Part shown: positions 16,251 through 25,109 of the stretch, piece by piece
How the letters are laid out: each line of letters opens with the position of its first letter
Position numbering within the stretch: position 1 is the first letter of the stretch
Assembly (NCBI GenBank): GCA_036732025.1
Contig: DAINDE010000015.1
Location: 1 to 64,000, forward strand
DNA: 64,000 bases
DNA from: SSSZ01 sp036732025
GTDB lineage: Bacteria > Pseudomonadota > Gammaproteobacteria > Burkholderiales > Rhodocyclaceae
Direction: 5' to 3'
Position numbers and translations under genes: made by a program
The notes under the pieces: generated by a model
Told to the model about the DNA's origin: nothing
What the model saw: only the letters and a program-made list of their open reading frames with translations
Databases searched by the model: none

Positions 16251-16949
16251 TCAGCGGTGGCCCACCGCCCGGTCCTGGTAGGAAAAGGTGTTCTTGAATA
16301 TCTCGTCGATGCCAACCAGTTCGCCGATGGTTGCACCGGCCTTGATCTTTTCTTGCAGGAGGTGCTCCGTCTCCAGCAGACGCCGGGCCTTGTCCAGCAC
16401 AGCAGCGGCGTCCTGCCGGGGAACCACGACCACGCCGTTACCGTCGATGGCGATGATGTCCCCCGGCGACACCGGGACGCCGGCGCACTGGATGGCCACG
16501 TTAACCTCCCCGTAGCCGGCGATGGCCCCTACGTTGGGGACGATGCCCTTGCACACCACCGGAAAGCGTATCTTGCGGATTTCCTCGACGTCCCGGCAGG
16601 CGCCGTCGATCACCGCCGCGACTATGCCGCGGTTGAGGGCGGACATGGTCATGTTCTCGCCCCAGAAGGCGGTGTTGACCGATCCGTGGGCGTCGATGAC
16701 AACGATGTCCCCCGGCTGGCAAAGGTCGATGGCCTTGAAGGCCGCCGCCAGGTCGGCGGCGAGTGTGCGGACGGTGACCGCCGTGCCGACCAGACGGATG
16801 CCCTCGAAGAGGGGGCGCATGTCGGCAGTCATGGCGTTGAAGCGCCCCATGCTGTCGGAGAGGGCGCAGGTGATGGAGTCGTAGGCCAGGAGATCGCGAA
16901 ATCCCTGGACGATAGCGGTGGACGGCCGCGCTATGGATTCGATGATCAT
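16251..16949 (-). CDS. RraA-like / HMG-CHA aldolase family protein
   Basis: This 232-aa protein has the RraA/HMG aldolase fold. Seen: TAVTVRTLAAD, GDIVVIDAHGSVNTAFWGENM (the gate-like WGE segment) and AAVIDGACRDVEEI. The DGxxRD motif supplies the catalytic Arg and Asp of class II 4-hydroxy-4-methyl-2-oxoglutarate / 4-carboxy-4-hydroxy-2-oxoadipate aldolases of gallate and protocatechuate 4,5-cleavage pathways. The RNase E regulator RraA is a non-catalytic relative. The retained R-D pair favours an aldolase or oxaloacetate decarboxylase activity. The ATG at 16949 has AGGA upstream; the ATG at 16961 overlaps that Shine-Dalgarno. No aromatic-degradation genes are nearby. Confidence 0.8.
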   Translation of the reverse strand: MIIESIARPSTAIVQGFRDLLAYDSITCALSDSMGRFNAMTADMRPLFEGIRLVGTAVTVRTLAADLAAAFKAIDLCQPGDIVVIDAHGSVNTAFWGENMTMSALNRGIVAAVIDGACRDVEEIRKIRFPVVCKGIVPNVGAIAGYGEVNVAIQCAGVPVSPGDIIAIDGNGVVVVPRQDAAAVLDKARRLLETEHLLQEKIKAGATIGELVGIDEIFKNTFSYQDRAVGHR

Positions 16950-17303
16950 GGTCTTCCTCATTGGCAGGCTGCCGAGCCCCGGAGGCAGGTTCCGGCGGCA
17001 GGTCCCTTTCCCGGTACCGTACTCCGGGAGCATGGGGATTTCAACTTCCTGGTGGCCCAGGCCGGGGAAGGCGATCCCGCCGGCAGCCGAGGATGGCGGG
17101 CAACAGAATGGCCGGGCTCCCCATGCATGGCCGCACTACAACTCCGGCGAGAATGAACGTCGCCACCCCGCCCAGCAATTGCTTTACCCGCGACATCGGC
17201 GCATAGTGCTTGCGCTTGAATATGCGCCCACGGCCTTGAAGAGCAAACCTTCCCGCCGTGCGATCCGGATTGCGGGCTTCCAACGCTTTGCAAGGGTCGA
17301 TCG
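16950..17303. other. 354-nt intergenic region between divergent genes
   Basis: This spacer separates the minus-strand RraA-like gene from the plus-strand TPMT-like gene and should carry promoters for both. I see no clear -35/-10 pair, RNA gene or repeat. A short minus-strand reading frame (17041-17283) contains a hydrophobic stretch but no ribosome site or recognisable sequence. Confidence 0.5.
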
Positions 17304-17996
17304 ATGGCTCATCCGGACCACGCGCTCTGGAAAAAAGGCTGGCGCGCCAATCAGATTCCGTTTCACCTCGCCCACGTGCACCCGCTGCTGGCTCGCTTCT
17401 GGCCGGTGTTCGGCCTCGGGAAGGACGAACGGGTCTTCGTCCCGTTGTGCGGCAAGAGCCTGGACCTGATGTGGTTCCACCGGCGGGGCCACCACGTCGT
17501 CGGGGTCGAACTGAGCCCCGTGGCAGTCAAGGCGTTTTTCAAGGCGGCCCGGCTCACCCCCAGGCGCCAGCAACACGCCGATCTGACCCGCTGGACGGAG
17601 GACCGCCTGGACATCTACTGCGGCGATTTTTTTGGATTGACCCGCGATGATCTCCTTGGGGTGCGCGCCGTCTACGACCGCGCCGCCCTCACCGCCCTAC
17701 CGGAGAATCTGCGCGAATACTACGTCGCCCACCTGCACGCCATCCTGCCGGCGGACTGCTACGTCTTGCTCATCACGGTCGAGGACCTGGACAATGACGA
17801 GAGGGCCTCCGACAACATGGCGTCCTCGGCGGAAATCATTTCCCTCTACAAGGGCTATTTCGCCATCGAACTGCTCCACGCCGAACTCCATCACGCGACC
17901 CGGCACGATTCGGGCCGCTCCGCCGACCCGCGATGCATACACAAGGTCTATCGCCTGCAGCGTTCCGGCCCCGGGCAGGCACCGCCACAGCCGTGA
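17304..17996 (+). CDS. tpm: Thiopurine S-methyltransferase family protein
   Basis: This 230-aa SAM-dependent methyltransferase belongs to the TPMT family. Seen: HALWKKGWRANQIPFH, LLARFWPVFGLGKDERVFVPLCGKSLDLMW (SAM-binding motif I region), HHVVGVELSPVAVKAFF, IYCGDFFGLT and VYDRAALTALPENLREYYVAHL. Bacterial TPMTs methylate thiols and also selenium and tellurium oxyanion products, giving volatile species. The length matches bacterial Tpm. It stands alone, converging with the PEP-CTERM gene. Confidence 0.9.
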   Translation: MAHPDHALWKKGWRANQIPFHLAHVHPLLARFWPVFGLGKDERVFVPLCGKSLDLMWFHRRGHHVVGVELSPVAVKAFFKAARLTPRRQQHADLTRWTEDRLDIYCGDFFGLTRDDLLGVRAVYDRAALTALPENLREYYVAHLHAILPADCYVLLITVEDLDNDERASDNMASSAEIISLYKGYFAIELLHAELHHATRHDSGRSADPRCIHKVYRLQRSGPGQAPPQP

Positions 17997-18047
17997 CCGG
18001 CAGATTCGCCGCCTCGGGGGCTTAAGGAGGCCAGGCTCCTAAGTTGC

Positions 18048-18911
18048 CTACGACCGTTTGCCCCGGCGGCAATCCCACCTCACAGCCCGGTTCGGCCGCA
18101 AGAGCAGCAACATGCCGATGACGACAAGCGGCAGTGCGCCAGGCTCGCTCACCGGAACCGGTCCACTGGCCTCGTATTCGTAAGTCAGCGCCAACTTGCC
18201 GAACCAGGTGTTGAGATCGTTGTAGACATAGGATTCGTCGGGATCCTCGAAGGAACTGAAGAAGGGGGCCATGTAGAGGGTGAGCTTCTTCTCCAGATCG
18301 ACGTCGACCGTCGTCCCCCAAACGTCGAGTCCATCCGCCAGGTCGAGCAGCGGCACGTTCAGGTCGCCTCCGTTCACCCAGGGTTCCCAGCGGTACGCGC
18401 CGTCAATCGTGCCGTCCCCCGCGTCCTTGGGGCCGCTGCCATCGAAGTTATAGTAGTAGAGGCCGCTGTGGCGACGACCGGCGACGGTGGTGGTCATCGC
18501 GCCGTGCTCGACCGTCGCGGCGATCGGGCCGCCGAGGCTGTCGGCAGTCAGGCCGAACGCATAGGCGTAATAGGCCATCCCGGCCACGCTGCCTCCCCAT
18601 ACGGCACTCTCGTCCCAGTGCGGGGGACGGGTTCCGGCCGTGACCAAATACTGGATGGCATAGGTCCCCTCGTAAGACAGGTAGGCATTCTTGAGGCTAC
18701 CCAGGGACGTGTCGAACCCGGCGAACTGCAGCGTCTGATGCTCGCTATGCGTGGCCAACGGCAGATTCTGGGGCGTCAGCGGCGCATGCTGGGTGTAAAC
18801 CACGCTGGGAAACTCGAACGCCAGCACCTGCCGGGATTGGAAAAGGCTGGCCGGGGCAGACCCTGAGGCCAGCAGCAGCCCCAAGCCCAAAAGGATATGA
18901 CGGGATAACAT
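18048..18911 (-). CDS. PEP-CTERM sorted secreted protein (choice-of-anchor E-like)
   Basis: This 287-aa protein has an N-terminal signal peptide (HILLGLGLLLASGSAPASL). The beta-rich body (FAGFDTSLGSLKNAYLSYEG) resembles choice-of-anchor E domains. The C-terminal tripartite sorting signal is SEPGALPLVVIG, a hydrophobic helix, then an Arg-rich end (RPNRAVRWDCRRGKR). Such tails are processed by exosortase (EpsH family) in exopolysaccharide-producing Gram-negatives. The motif is VSEPG rather than VPEPG. No exosortase is in the window, so processing relies on genes elsewhere. It is monocistronic; its role is probably in matrix or surface structure. Confidence 0.8.
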   Translation of the reverse strand: MLSRHILLGLGLLLASGSAPASLFQSRQVLAFEFPSVVYTQHAPLTPQNLPLATHSEHQTLQFAGFDTSLGSLKNAYLSYEGTYAIQYLVTAGTRPPHWDESAVWGGSVAGMAYYAYAFGLTADSLGGPIAATVEHGAMTTTVAGRRHSGLYYYNFDGSGPKDAGDGTIDGAYRWEPWVNGGDLNVPLLDLADGLDVWGTTVDVDLEKKLTLYMAPFFSSFEDPDESYVYNDLNTWFGKLALTYEYEASGPVPVSEPGALPLVVIGMLLLLRPNRAVRWDCRRGKRS

Positions 18912-19155
18912 GGCACCTCCCCAAAGTCGCGGTCGCAGAGAGACTCACCGATCTCCATTACCCTCACGACAAGGCTTCTGATGGCCTTTCGACTTGTCCC
19001 CGCGAAACCCCGCACAACCGGCAGATGAGGCCTCGCAGGACCGTCAATCTCTTTATAGATGCAATGGTCGATGCCGGCAATGGCGCCATGCCATCTGGAA
19101 AGGGGCGGTTGCAAAACCTATTCCGCGGGGCCCGCCGTCCAGCTGTTTTTCGGGC

Positions 19156-19848
19156 TCATCGCCCGCCGGCATCCGAATCCAGCACCCCGGGCAAGCGCAG
19201 CCCCGCTCCACCCCCCGCCTCGCAATCGGCGCAGGGCAAATCCGTTTCCCCCTCCGCAATGCCTTGGCAAAGTTCCGCCGGCAGCCGCCCCGGCCGACCG
19301 GGTTTGCCCGCCAGGGGGACGACGCGGACCAGGGCGACGCCGGCGCCGATCGTGCCCAGTTCCTGGGCGCCGCCGCGGGAGAGGTCGATGACCCGCCGCC
19401 GGGAGGCGCCCATGCGGTCGTTGATGCGTACGGCGACGCAGCGGTTGCTGTCCAGGCGGCGTACCGCCACCCAGGAGCCGAGGGGGAAATGGTTGCTGGC
19501 GCCGGTGAAGCCCCGCACGTCGAAGCGGTCGCCGGTGGCCGTGCGCCGGCCCTGGAAGCCGTGGCCGTAGAAGCTGGCCCGGCCGTGGACGCCGGGATGG
19601 TCGGGCAGGATTTCGGCAGCGCCGAGTTCCGCGGGCGGTCGGCGGGGAAGCGCCTTGGGCGCCGGGCGATGGCGGGCGGCCTGGCCCGGTTTGGCGGTCG
19701 GCGGCGCCTTCTTGGTTGCCGCCCAGCCTTCCTGGATGGGAGCGGCCAGGAGTAGCCCGGCCAGCCCCACCGCCAGGAGGCGCTTACACCGACCCGCATT
19801 CAAATCGAGACGCGAAGACGAGCCGCCGGCAGTGCTGTAGCACGGCAA
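19156..19848 (-). CDS. RlpA-like double-psi beta-barrel protein
   Basis: This protein of up to 230 aa has a hydrophobic N-terminal segment (RLLAVGLAGLLLAAPIQEGWA), a Pro/Lys-rich linker, then an RlpA-type DPBB domain (about 88-180): GRASFYGHGFQGRRTATGDRFD, NRCVAVRINDRMG and RRRVIDLSRGGAQELG. RlpA proteins are lytic transglycosylases acting on denuded septal glycans. There is no lipobox and no SPOR domain, so it is a short, probably soluble periplasmic variant. The start is uncertain: ATG at 19848, or TTG at 19803, which would put the signal peptide at the N terminus. It lies downstream of purM on the same strand. Confidence 0.8.
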   Translation of the reverse strand: MPCYSTAGGSSSRLDLNAGRCKRLLAVGLAGLLLAAPIQEGWAATKKAPPTAKPGQAARHRPAPKALPRRPPAELGAAEILPDHPGVHGRASFYGHGFQGRRTATGDRFDVRGFTGASNHFPLGSWVAVRRLDSNRCVAVRINDRMGASRRRVIDLSRGGAQELGTIGAGVALVRVVPLAGKPGRPGRLPAELCQGIAEGETDLPCADCEAGGGAGLRLPGVLDSDAGGR

Positions 19849-19886
19849 GGCGAAGTCGACAAAGTATCGGTTTGAATGCGAGTCGG

Positions 19887-19887
<1 letters not shown>
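19788..19887. repeat. Inverted repeat bracketing the purM-rlpA junction
   Basis: A 17-nt element (19788-19804, ACCGACCCGCATTCAAA) recurs inverted at 19871-19887 with one mismatch, separated by 66 nt. The right arm touches the purM stop codon and the left arm contains the alternative TTG start of the rlpA-like gene. It could form a long hairpin or be a pair of protein sites; no T-run follows. Confidence 0.5.
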
Positions 19888-20927
<1,040 letters not shown>

Positions 20928-21075
20928 GGTCTGCGGCTTGCCTGGGGCGGGAGCGGACCCGCCGGTGGATAAAGGGTTGATTTTACCCGAAAGGTGGTCA
21001 CGAACCTTACTTCGGTTTCTGGCATGATGGCGGCACCACCGGTAGCTGCCCGGCAATTCCTCGCGTTCCCCCAGG

Positions 21076-21139
21076 CCGTTCGCCCTGAGCCTGTCGAAGG
21101 GCGGTTCACCTCGGGCTTCGACAGGCTCAGCCCGAACGG
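21076..21139. repeat. REP-like palindrome, copy A
   Basis: Two inverted arms form a long imperfect hairpin: CCGTTCGCCCTGAGCCTGTC plus GAAGGG (21076-21101), and CGGGCTTCGACAGGCTCAG plus CCCGAACGG (21112-21139). The same element occurs at 23971-24055 and 37656-37720. It lies in the 254-nt spacer between divergent purM and the cassette starting at 21182. Confidence 0.85.
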
Positions 21140-21181
21140 TGGAGATGTCGCCGTGCCGACGTAAAATTTTCATCCGCAACC

Positions 21182-21661
21182 ATGAACGCTCCCTCCTTCG
21201 CCACCTGGAAATACCAGCACCCCGGCGCCGGCTATCGGAGCCGCGGCCAACTGATCGCGGCAGTGATCCTCGGCGCGGCCGGCATCGTTTTCGCGGCCCT
21301 GGGCTTTTTCCCCGCCCTCGGCCTCATCGCCGTGGCGCTCTTCGTCGCTCTCGCCTCCCGCAAGAAGATCTGCATCGGCCCGCGCTACCTCATCTGCGGG
21401 CAAAGCATCGTCTATTACCGCAACGTGGCGCGCATGCAGCTCGACGAAGACGCCGGCATCCTGCAACTGTTCTCCGCCGGCGAGCGCCCCTTCGTCCTGG
21501 AGCGGGACAAGTTCCCCACCAACGCCCGCAAGGCGCCTAAGATCGCCCGCAACAAGGCGGAGAAATTCGCCAAGGTCTCCCGCAACCTCATCGCCAAGGT
21601 GCTGCGGGACGCGCCGGCGGTGGAAACCACCGGCATCCCCCGGGCCTACGTCCATGAATGA
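21182..21661 (+). CDS. Small membrane protein of the poly-Asn cassette
   Basis: This 159-aa protein is not assigned to a family. Residues 23-57 form one or two closely spaced membrane helices (GQLIAAVILGAAGIVFAALG, FFPALGLIAVALFVALA). A cytosolic part follows (KKICIGPRYLICGQSIVYYRNVARMQL), which looks like a small PH-like beta domain, and then a basic helix (KAPKIARNKAEKFAKVSRNL). Its 3' end overlaps the radical SAM gene by eight bases, so the two are translationally coupled. A membrane anchor or exporter accessory for the maturation system is a reasonable guess. Confidence 0.75.
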   Translation: MNAPSFATWKYQHPGAGYRSRGQLIAAVILGAAGIVFAALGFFPALGLIAVALFVALASRKKICIGPRYLICGQSIVYYRNVARMQLDEDAGILQLFSAGERPFVLERDKFPTNARKAPKIARNKAEKFAKVSRNLIAKVLRDAPAVETTGIPRAYVHE

Positions 21662-23483
21662 CCGGCTGCCCGCCACGGCCACGGACTTCCAGCGCAGCAT
21701 CCACCTGCTCTACGTCCCCACCCTCTTCTGCAACCTGAGTTGCGACTACTGCTACCTGGGGGAGCAGACCACCACTGCCTCCCTCAAGGCCGACAGCGCC
21801 CGGGCCGTGGCCACCCTGCGCCACACGCTGGAGGCCCTGGAGGCCGCCAGGGTGCTGGCCTTCAACGTCTCGCTCCACGGCGGCGAGGTGACCGCCCTGC
21901 CGCCGGCGGTGCTGGAGGAACTGTTCGCCCTCATCCGCCGGCACTACCTGAAGCATTTCGACGCCCTCACCGCCCTGGGCCACAGGAAATCGGCGCCCCA
22001 CATCAAGACCAACCTCTTCAAGTTCGCCCCCCTCTACGACCTTTTCGACCGACACCAGGTCTCGGTGAGCGCCAGCATCGACCTGCCCCTGGCCCTGCAC
22101 GAGCGCCACCGGGTCACCCGGGGCGGCGCCGGCTGGCTGGAGAAGACCCACGACAACCTGAAGCTGCTGGCCCGTTACCCCCACGCCAAGAAAATTTCCG
22201 CCACCCTCTCGGCGGAGCACCTGGCGGACATTCCCGCCCTCATCGACGACATCTGGTTCATCCACCGGGAACTGGGCTTCGACATGAACCGGATGAACCT
22301 CATGTTCGCCTTCCCCTCGGCCCTCAACGACGCCGCCAAGGGCGCCGCCGCCCTGGCCCCGGCCATGGAAGCCCAGCAGTTGGCCCTTTACGACGCCCTC
22401 CACGCCGCCTTCACCGGCACCGAGCTGGAAGAAGGCCTCAAGCGCCACTGGTTCGACGAATTCACCCCCGGCTACTGCACCAACGCCTTCAATTGCGGCG
22501 AGCGCTTCTACCTGCTGCAAAGCGACGGCGCCGTCTATTCCTGCGTGCGCGGCCAGGGCATCGAGGCCTTCCGCTACGGCAATGTGTTCGAGGAACCCAT
22601 CGACGCCATCCTCGCCACCGGCGCCCGCAAGATCGCCGCCATCCACCAGGAATTCGGCTTCGACGCCCAGTGCCGGGGCTGCGGCCACCTGTCCCGCTGC
22701 CACACCGGCTGCCCGGTGGTGAAGTATCAGCGCCGGAACGGCCGCTCCTATACCTGCGAACTGCAGCAGGCCCTCTACCGGGACAATCCCCGCAGCTACC
22801 CGGCCGCCACGGCCGAGGAACAGGCCGCCGACGCCCGCGACTACGCCGCCGCCATGCACCCGTCCCTGGCCTTCGCCGAACCGCCGGCGCCGCCGCCCCC
22901 GGCCCTGCGGCTGCCCCACGAGTTGCAGGAGGACAGGAACACCCTGGCCGCCCTCATCGCCGCCGACCCGATCCTGCAGCAGCTCTACCGGGACGACGCC
23001 TGGATCATGGAAATCAACGGCGAGAAGGTGCCCCTGCAGTCGCAGCTCCTGAATACCCGCACCGACTGGCACACCCTGGCCCCCGGCGACGGCCTGCGCC
23101 TGCACGCGCGGGCCGAGCTGTTCGCCGCCGCCTGCCCGGAGCCCATCCGCAACACCCTGTATCTGCAGGTGCTGCGGGACACGCCCGTGGTCTATGGCGA
23201 CGAGAAGCGCACCAAGCAAGAGCACATCTTCACCTGGCAGCTCTTCCGCAACTGCCTGGAACCCAGCCCCCTGGGGCCGGAATGGCTGATGGCCGACCTC
23301 ACCGGCCTCCTCGCCCTGTACCGGCCCCATGCCCGGCGCGGCGTGCGCAACAACCTCCTCGTCACCACCGGCTACCTGCGGGACTACCACTACCAGAAGC
23401 AGAAGGCCAACGCCTTCTACCATATCCAGGCGGTCAACCTGCCTTTCCAGAATTTCGAATTCCACACCCTGCCAGGAGAATGA
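21654..23483 (+). CDS. Radical SAM/SPASM maturase-like protein
   Basis: This 609-aa protein has a radical SAM core from about residue 15: LLYVPTLFCNLSCDYCYLGEQ with C26, C30 and C33, then VSLHGGEVTALP as the GGE SAM motif. A SPASM region follows with about eight cysteines (NCGERFYLL, VYSCVRG, QCRGCGHLSRCHTGCPV, YTCELQ), suited to two auxiliary 4Fe-4S clusters as in peptide-modifying maturases and anSMEs. A C-terminal extension of about 200 residues (from about 420) has no recognised motif and may bind the substrate. Its stop is three bases before the poly-Asn protein, its likely substrate. I cannot assign a named maturase family. Confidence 0.85.
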   Translation: MNDRLPATATDFQRSIHLLYVPTLFCNLSCDYCYLGEQTTTASLKADSARAVATLRHTLEALEAARVLAFNVSLHGGEVTALPPAVLEELFALIRRHYLKHFDALTALGHRKSAPHIKTNLFKFAPLYDLFDRHQVSVSASIDLPLALHERHRVTRGGAGWLEKTHDNLKLLARYPHAKKISATLSAEHLADIPALIDDIWFIHRELGFDMNRMNLMFAFPSALNDAAKGAAALAPAMEAQQLALYDALHAAFTGTELEEGLKRHWFDEFTPGYCTNAFNCGERFYLLQSDGAVYSCVRGQGIEAFRYGNVFEEPIDAILATGARKIAAIHQEFGFDAQCRGCGHLSRCHTGCPVVKYQRRNGRSYTCELQQALYRDNPRSYPAATAEEQAADARDYAAAMHPSLAFAEPPAPPPPALRLPHELQEDRNTLAALIAADPILQQLYRDDAWIMEINGEKVPLQSQLLNTRTDWHTLAPGDGLRLHARAELFAAACPEPIRNTLYLQVLRDTPVVYGDEKRTKQEHIFTWQLFRNCLEPSPLGPEWLMADLTGLLALYRPHARRGVRNNLLVTTGYLRDYHYQKQKANAFYHIQAVNLPFQNFEFHTLPGE

Positions 23484-23485
23484 CC

Positions 23486-23914
23486 ATGGGCCCCCAGGAT
23501 CTGGAACGCGCCGCCTACACCGTCGAATGCTTCCTCAACGCCCTGCGCCTGGAGGACAGCCGCCCGCGCACGGAAATGGAGGAATGGCTGGTGAAATGGC
23601 TGACCAACGACGCCAACCGCGACGCCTACGCGGTCTATCACCAGAACGGCATCTTCTGCCATGCCCAGGGCCGCGTCGTCCACAGCTTCTCGGTGCCCGA
23701 CGCCAAGCAACCCCGCACCGTGTGGTGCGACCGCAAGAAGATCTCCGCCATCGAAACAGCGGCATATGGCGACGGCGGCAAGCTGGTGATGCTCGGCACC
23801 GCCGGCCTCATCCTGACCCTGCCCGGCGCGGTTGCTGCCCAGCCGAAGAAGAAGGAAACGAGCAGCAACAACAATAACAACAATAATAATAACAACAACA
23901 ATAACAACGGCTGA
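23486..23914 (+). CDS. Poly-asparagine-tailed protein, candidate radical SAM substrate
   Basis: This 142-aa protein does not resemble any family I recognise. Residues 1-95 look globular (YTVECFLNALRLED, WLVKWLTNDANRDAYAVYHQN, CDRKKISAIETAAY). Residues 99-118 are hydrophobic and end AVAAQP like a signal-peptidase site, then KKKETSS, then Asn128-Asn141 (14 Asn) and Gly142. The Asn codons are mixed (nine AAC, five AAT), so the run is not a pure trinucleotide expansion. AGGAG at 23474-23478 favours the ATG at 23486 over 23480. Adjacency to a SPASM maturase suggests a RiPP-like precursor with a long leader and an Asn core; this is inference. Confidence 0.75.
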   Translation: MGPQDLERAAYTVECFLNALRLEDSRPRTEMEEWLVKWLTNDANRDAYAVYHQNGIFCHAQGRVVHSFSVPDAKQPRTVWCDRKKISAIETAAYGDGGKLVMLGTAGLILTLPGAVAAQPKKKETSSNNNNNNNNNNNNNNG

Positions 23915-23970
23915 GCAGGGGCGGCTGGCGTAATATCGGCTGGCGCAATATTCATCCAGCACCCCACAAA

Positions 23971-24055
23971 CCGTTCGCCCTGAGCTTGTCGAAGGGTGCT
24001 TAATCCTGGGCCTGGGAAGGTCCATCCCGGGCTTCGACAAGCTCAGCCCGAACGG
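23971..24055. repeat. REP-like palindrome, copy B
   Basis: The arms are CCGTTCGCCCTGAGCTTGTC plus GAAGGG (23971-23996) and an inverted CGGGCTTCGACAAGCTCAG plus CCCGAACGG (about 24028-24055). Copies A and B differ at the central C/T of the arm, with a compensating change in the other arm, so pairing is kept. It lies between the poly-Asn gene and creB; with copy A it brackets the three-gene cassette. Confidence 0.85.
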
Positions 24056-24086
24056 AGGATCGGGTAACCATTCACGAGTCACAGCC

Positions 24087-24770
24087 ATGAAAATCCTCAT
24101 CGTCGACGACGAACCTGCCATTGCCGACACCCTCGCCTATGCCCTCAAGGCCGACGGCTTCGCGGTTGACTGCTGCACCCTGGGTGGCGAAGCCCTGACG
24201 CTGCTGCAAGGCAACGGCCACGATCTGGTAGTGCTGGACGTGGGCCTCCCCGACCTGAGCGGCTACGACGTCTGCCGCGGCCTGCGCCGCTTCTCCGAAG
24301 TGCCAGTGCTCTTCCTCACCGCCCGCGCCGACGAGGTGGATCGCATCGTCGGCCTGGAACTGGGGGCCGACGATTACGTGGCCAAGCCCTTCAGCCCCCG
24401 CGAGGTGGTCTCCCGGGTCCGCGCCATCCTGCGCCGCCTGCGGCCGGAAAGGCAGGCGGCAGAGGCATCCCCGGCCACCGCCCCGGCCCGCTTCACGGTC
24501 GATGCCGAGGGCCTGCGCATCGCCTACCACGGCGCCTGGCTGCCGCTCACCCGCTACGAATACCTGCTGCTCGCCCTGCTTCTCGAACGCCCCGGGCGGG
24601 TGCTCTCCCGCGCCCGCATCATGGAAGCCGTCTGGCAGGACGGCGGCGAAAGCCTGGACCGCACCGTGGACACCCATATCAAGACCCTGCGCGCCAAGCT
24701 CAAGGCGGTGCGGGCCGACGACGACCCCATCGCCACCCACCGGGGGCTGGGGTACAGCATCGCGAAATAG
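24087..24770 (+). CDS. creB: Two-component response regulator CreB
   Basis: This 227-aa OmpR-family regulator has a receiver with VDDEP, phospho-acceptor Asp51 (VVLDVGLPDLSGYD), LTARADEVDRIVGLELGADDY and Lys100 (KPFSP). The C-terminal winged helix has WLPLTRYEYLLLALLLERPGRVLSR and LDRTVDTHIKTLRAKL. The match to CreB rests on these together with the downstream creC-like kinase, creD and TTCAC direct repeats. CreB activates the cre regulon, including creD and, in some Gram-negatives, beta-lactamase and envelope genes. Confidence 0.9.
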   Translation: MKILIVDDEPAIADTLAYALKADGFAVDCCTLGGEALTLLQGNGHDLVVLDVGLPDLSGYDVCRGLRRFSEVPVLFLTARADEVDRIVGLELGADDYVAKPFSPREVVSRVRAILRRLRPERQAAEASPATAPARFTVDAEGLRIAYHGAWLPLTRYEYLLLALLLERPGRVLSRARIMEAVWQDGGESLDRTVDTHIKTLRAKLKAVRADDDPIATHRGLGYSIAK

Positions 24771-24773
24771 CTT

Positions 24774-25100
24774 ATGAGCCTCATTGAAAGACTGAAGAGC
24801 TGGTATCGCTGGGGGCATTGGCTGAACACGCCACAGGGCCTATGCGTACTCCTGTCGCTCCCCGTGTGCTGGCTCGCGGCGCCGGCCGCAATTTTCCTGC
24901 CGCCGACTGTGCGTCCAATGCCCCTTTCCTCGGAACCGATACACTATTTTGTGACGCCGATCCTCTGCTTCATTTACTTCATTTGGTTTGGCCAATCACA
25001 GTCGAAACCGTACTCATCGTCAATGCTCACAACTGCGGTCGTGGTAGCCATTGCAGCCCTTCCGTTCGTGCGCCCCTACCTGCATGGCGCGGGCGGCTGA
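24774..25100 (+). CDS. Small hydrophobic protein between creB and creC
   Basis: This 108-aa protein has about three membrane helices (GLCVLLSLPVCWLAAPAAIF; YFVTPILCFIYFIWFG; LTTAVVVAIAALPFVRPYL). It starts three bases after creB and ends nine bases before creC. In other organisms creB and creC are normally adjacent. Codon use looks less GC-rich than in its neighbours (many ATT, TTT, ACA codons), suggesting a later insertion. No family is recognised. It might modulate CreC in the membrane, but that is only a guess from position. Confidence 0.65.
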   Translation: MSLIERLKSWYRWGHWLNTPQGLCVLLSLPVCWLAAPAAIFLPPTVRPMPLSSEPIHYFVTPILCFIYFIWFGQSQSKPYSSSMLTTAVVVAIAALPFVRPYLHGAGG

Positions 25101-25109
25101 CGAAGCGCC

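Noticed and set aside
16001..16336. A 111-codon minus-strand frame between the adaptor and the RraA-like gene
   Set aside because: It overlaps the RraA-like coding region and the operator sites, and the composition is not protein-like.
17041..17283. A small minus-strand frame in the 354-nt gap, with a hydrophobic stretch
   Set aside because: It has no ribosome binding site, no recognisable sequence and a Pro/Arg-rich end typical of non-coding GC-rich DNA.
18003..18045. A terminator between the convergent TPMT-like and PEP-CTERM genes
   Set aside because: A CTTAAGGAG / CTCCTAAG hairpin is possible but bulged and without a T run.
21588..23465. A 625-codon minus-strand frame over the radical SAM gene
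   Set aside because: It shows no motifs and is opposite a gene with clear CxxxCxxC and SPASM features.
23867..23908. The AAC/AAT run as a simple trinucleotide microsatellite
   Set aside because: AAC and AAT are interspersed (nine and five), which a pure slippage product would not show. The frame is open and ends in a Gly codon and stop.
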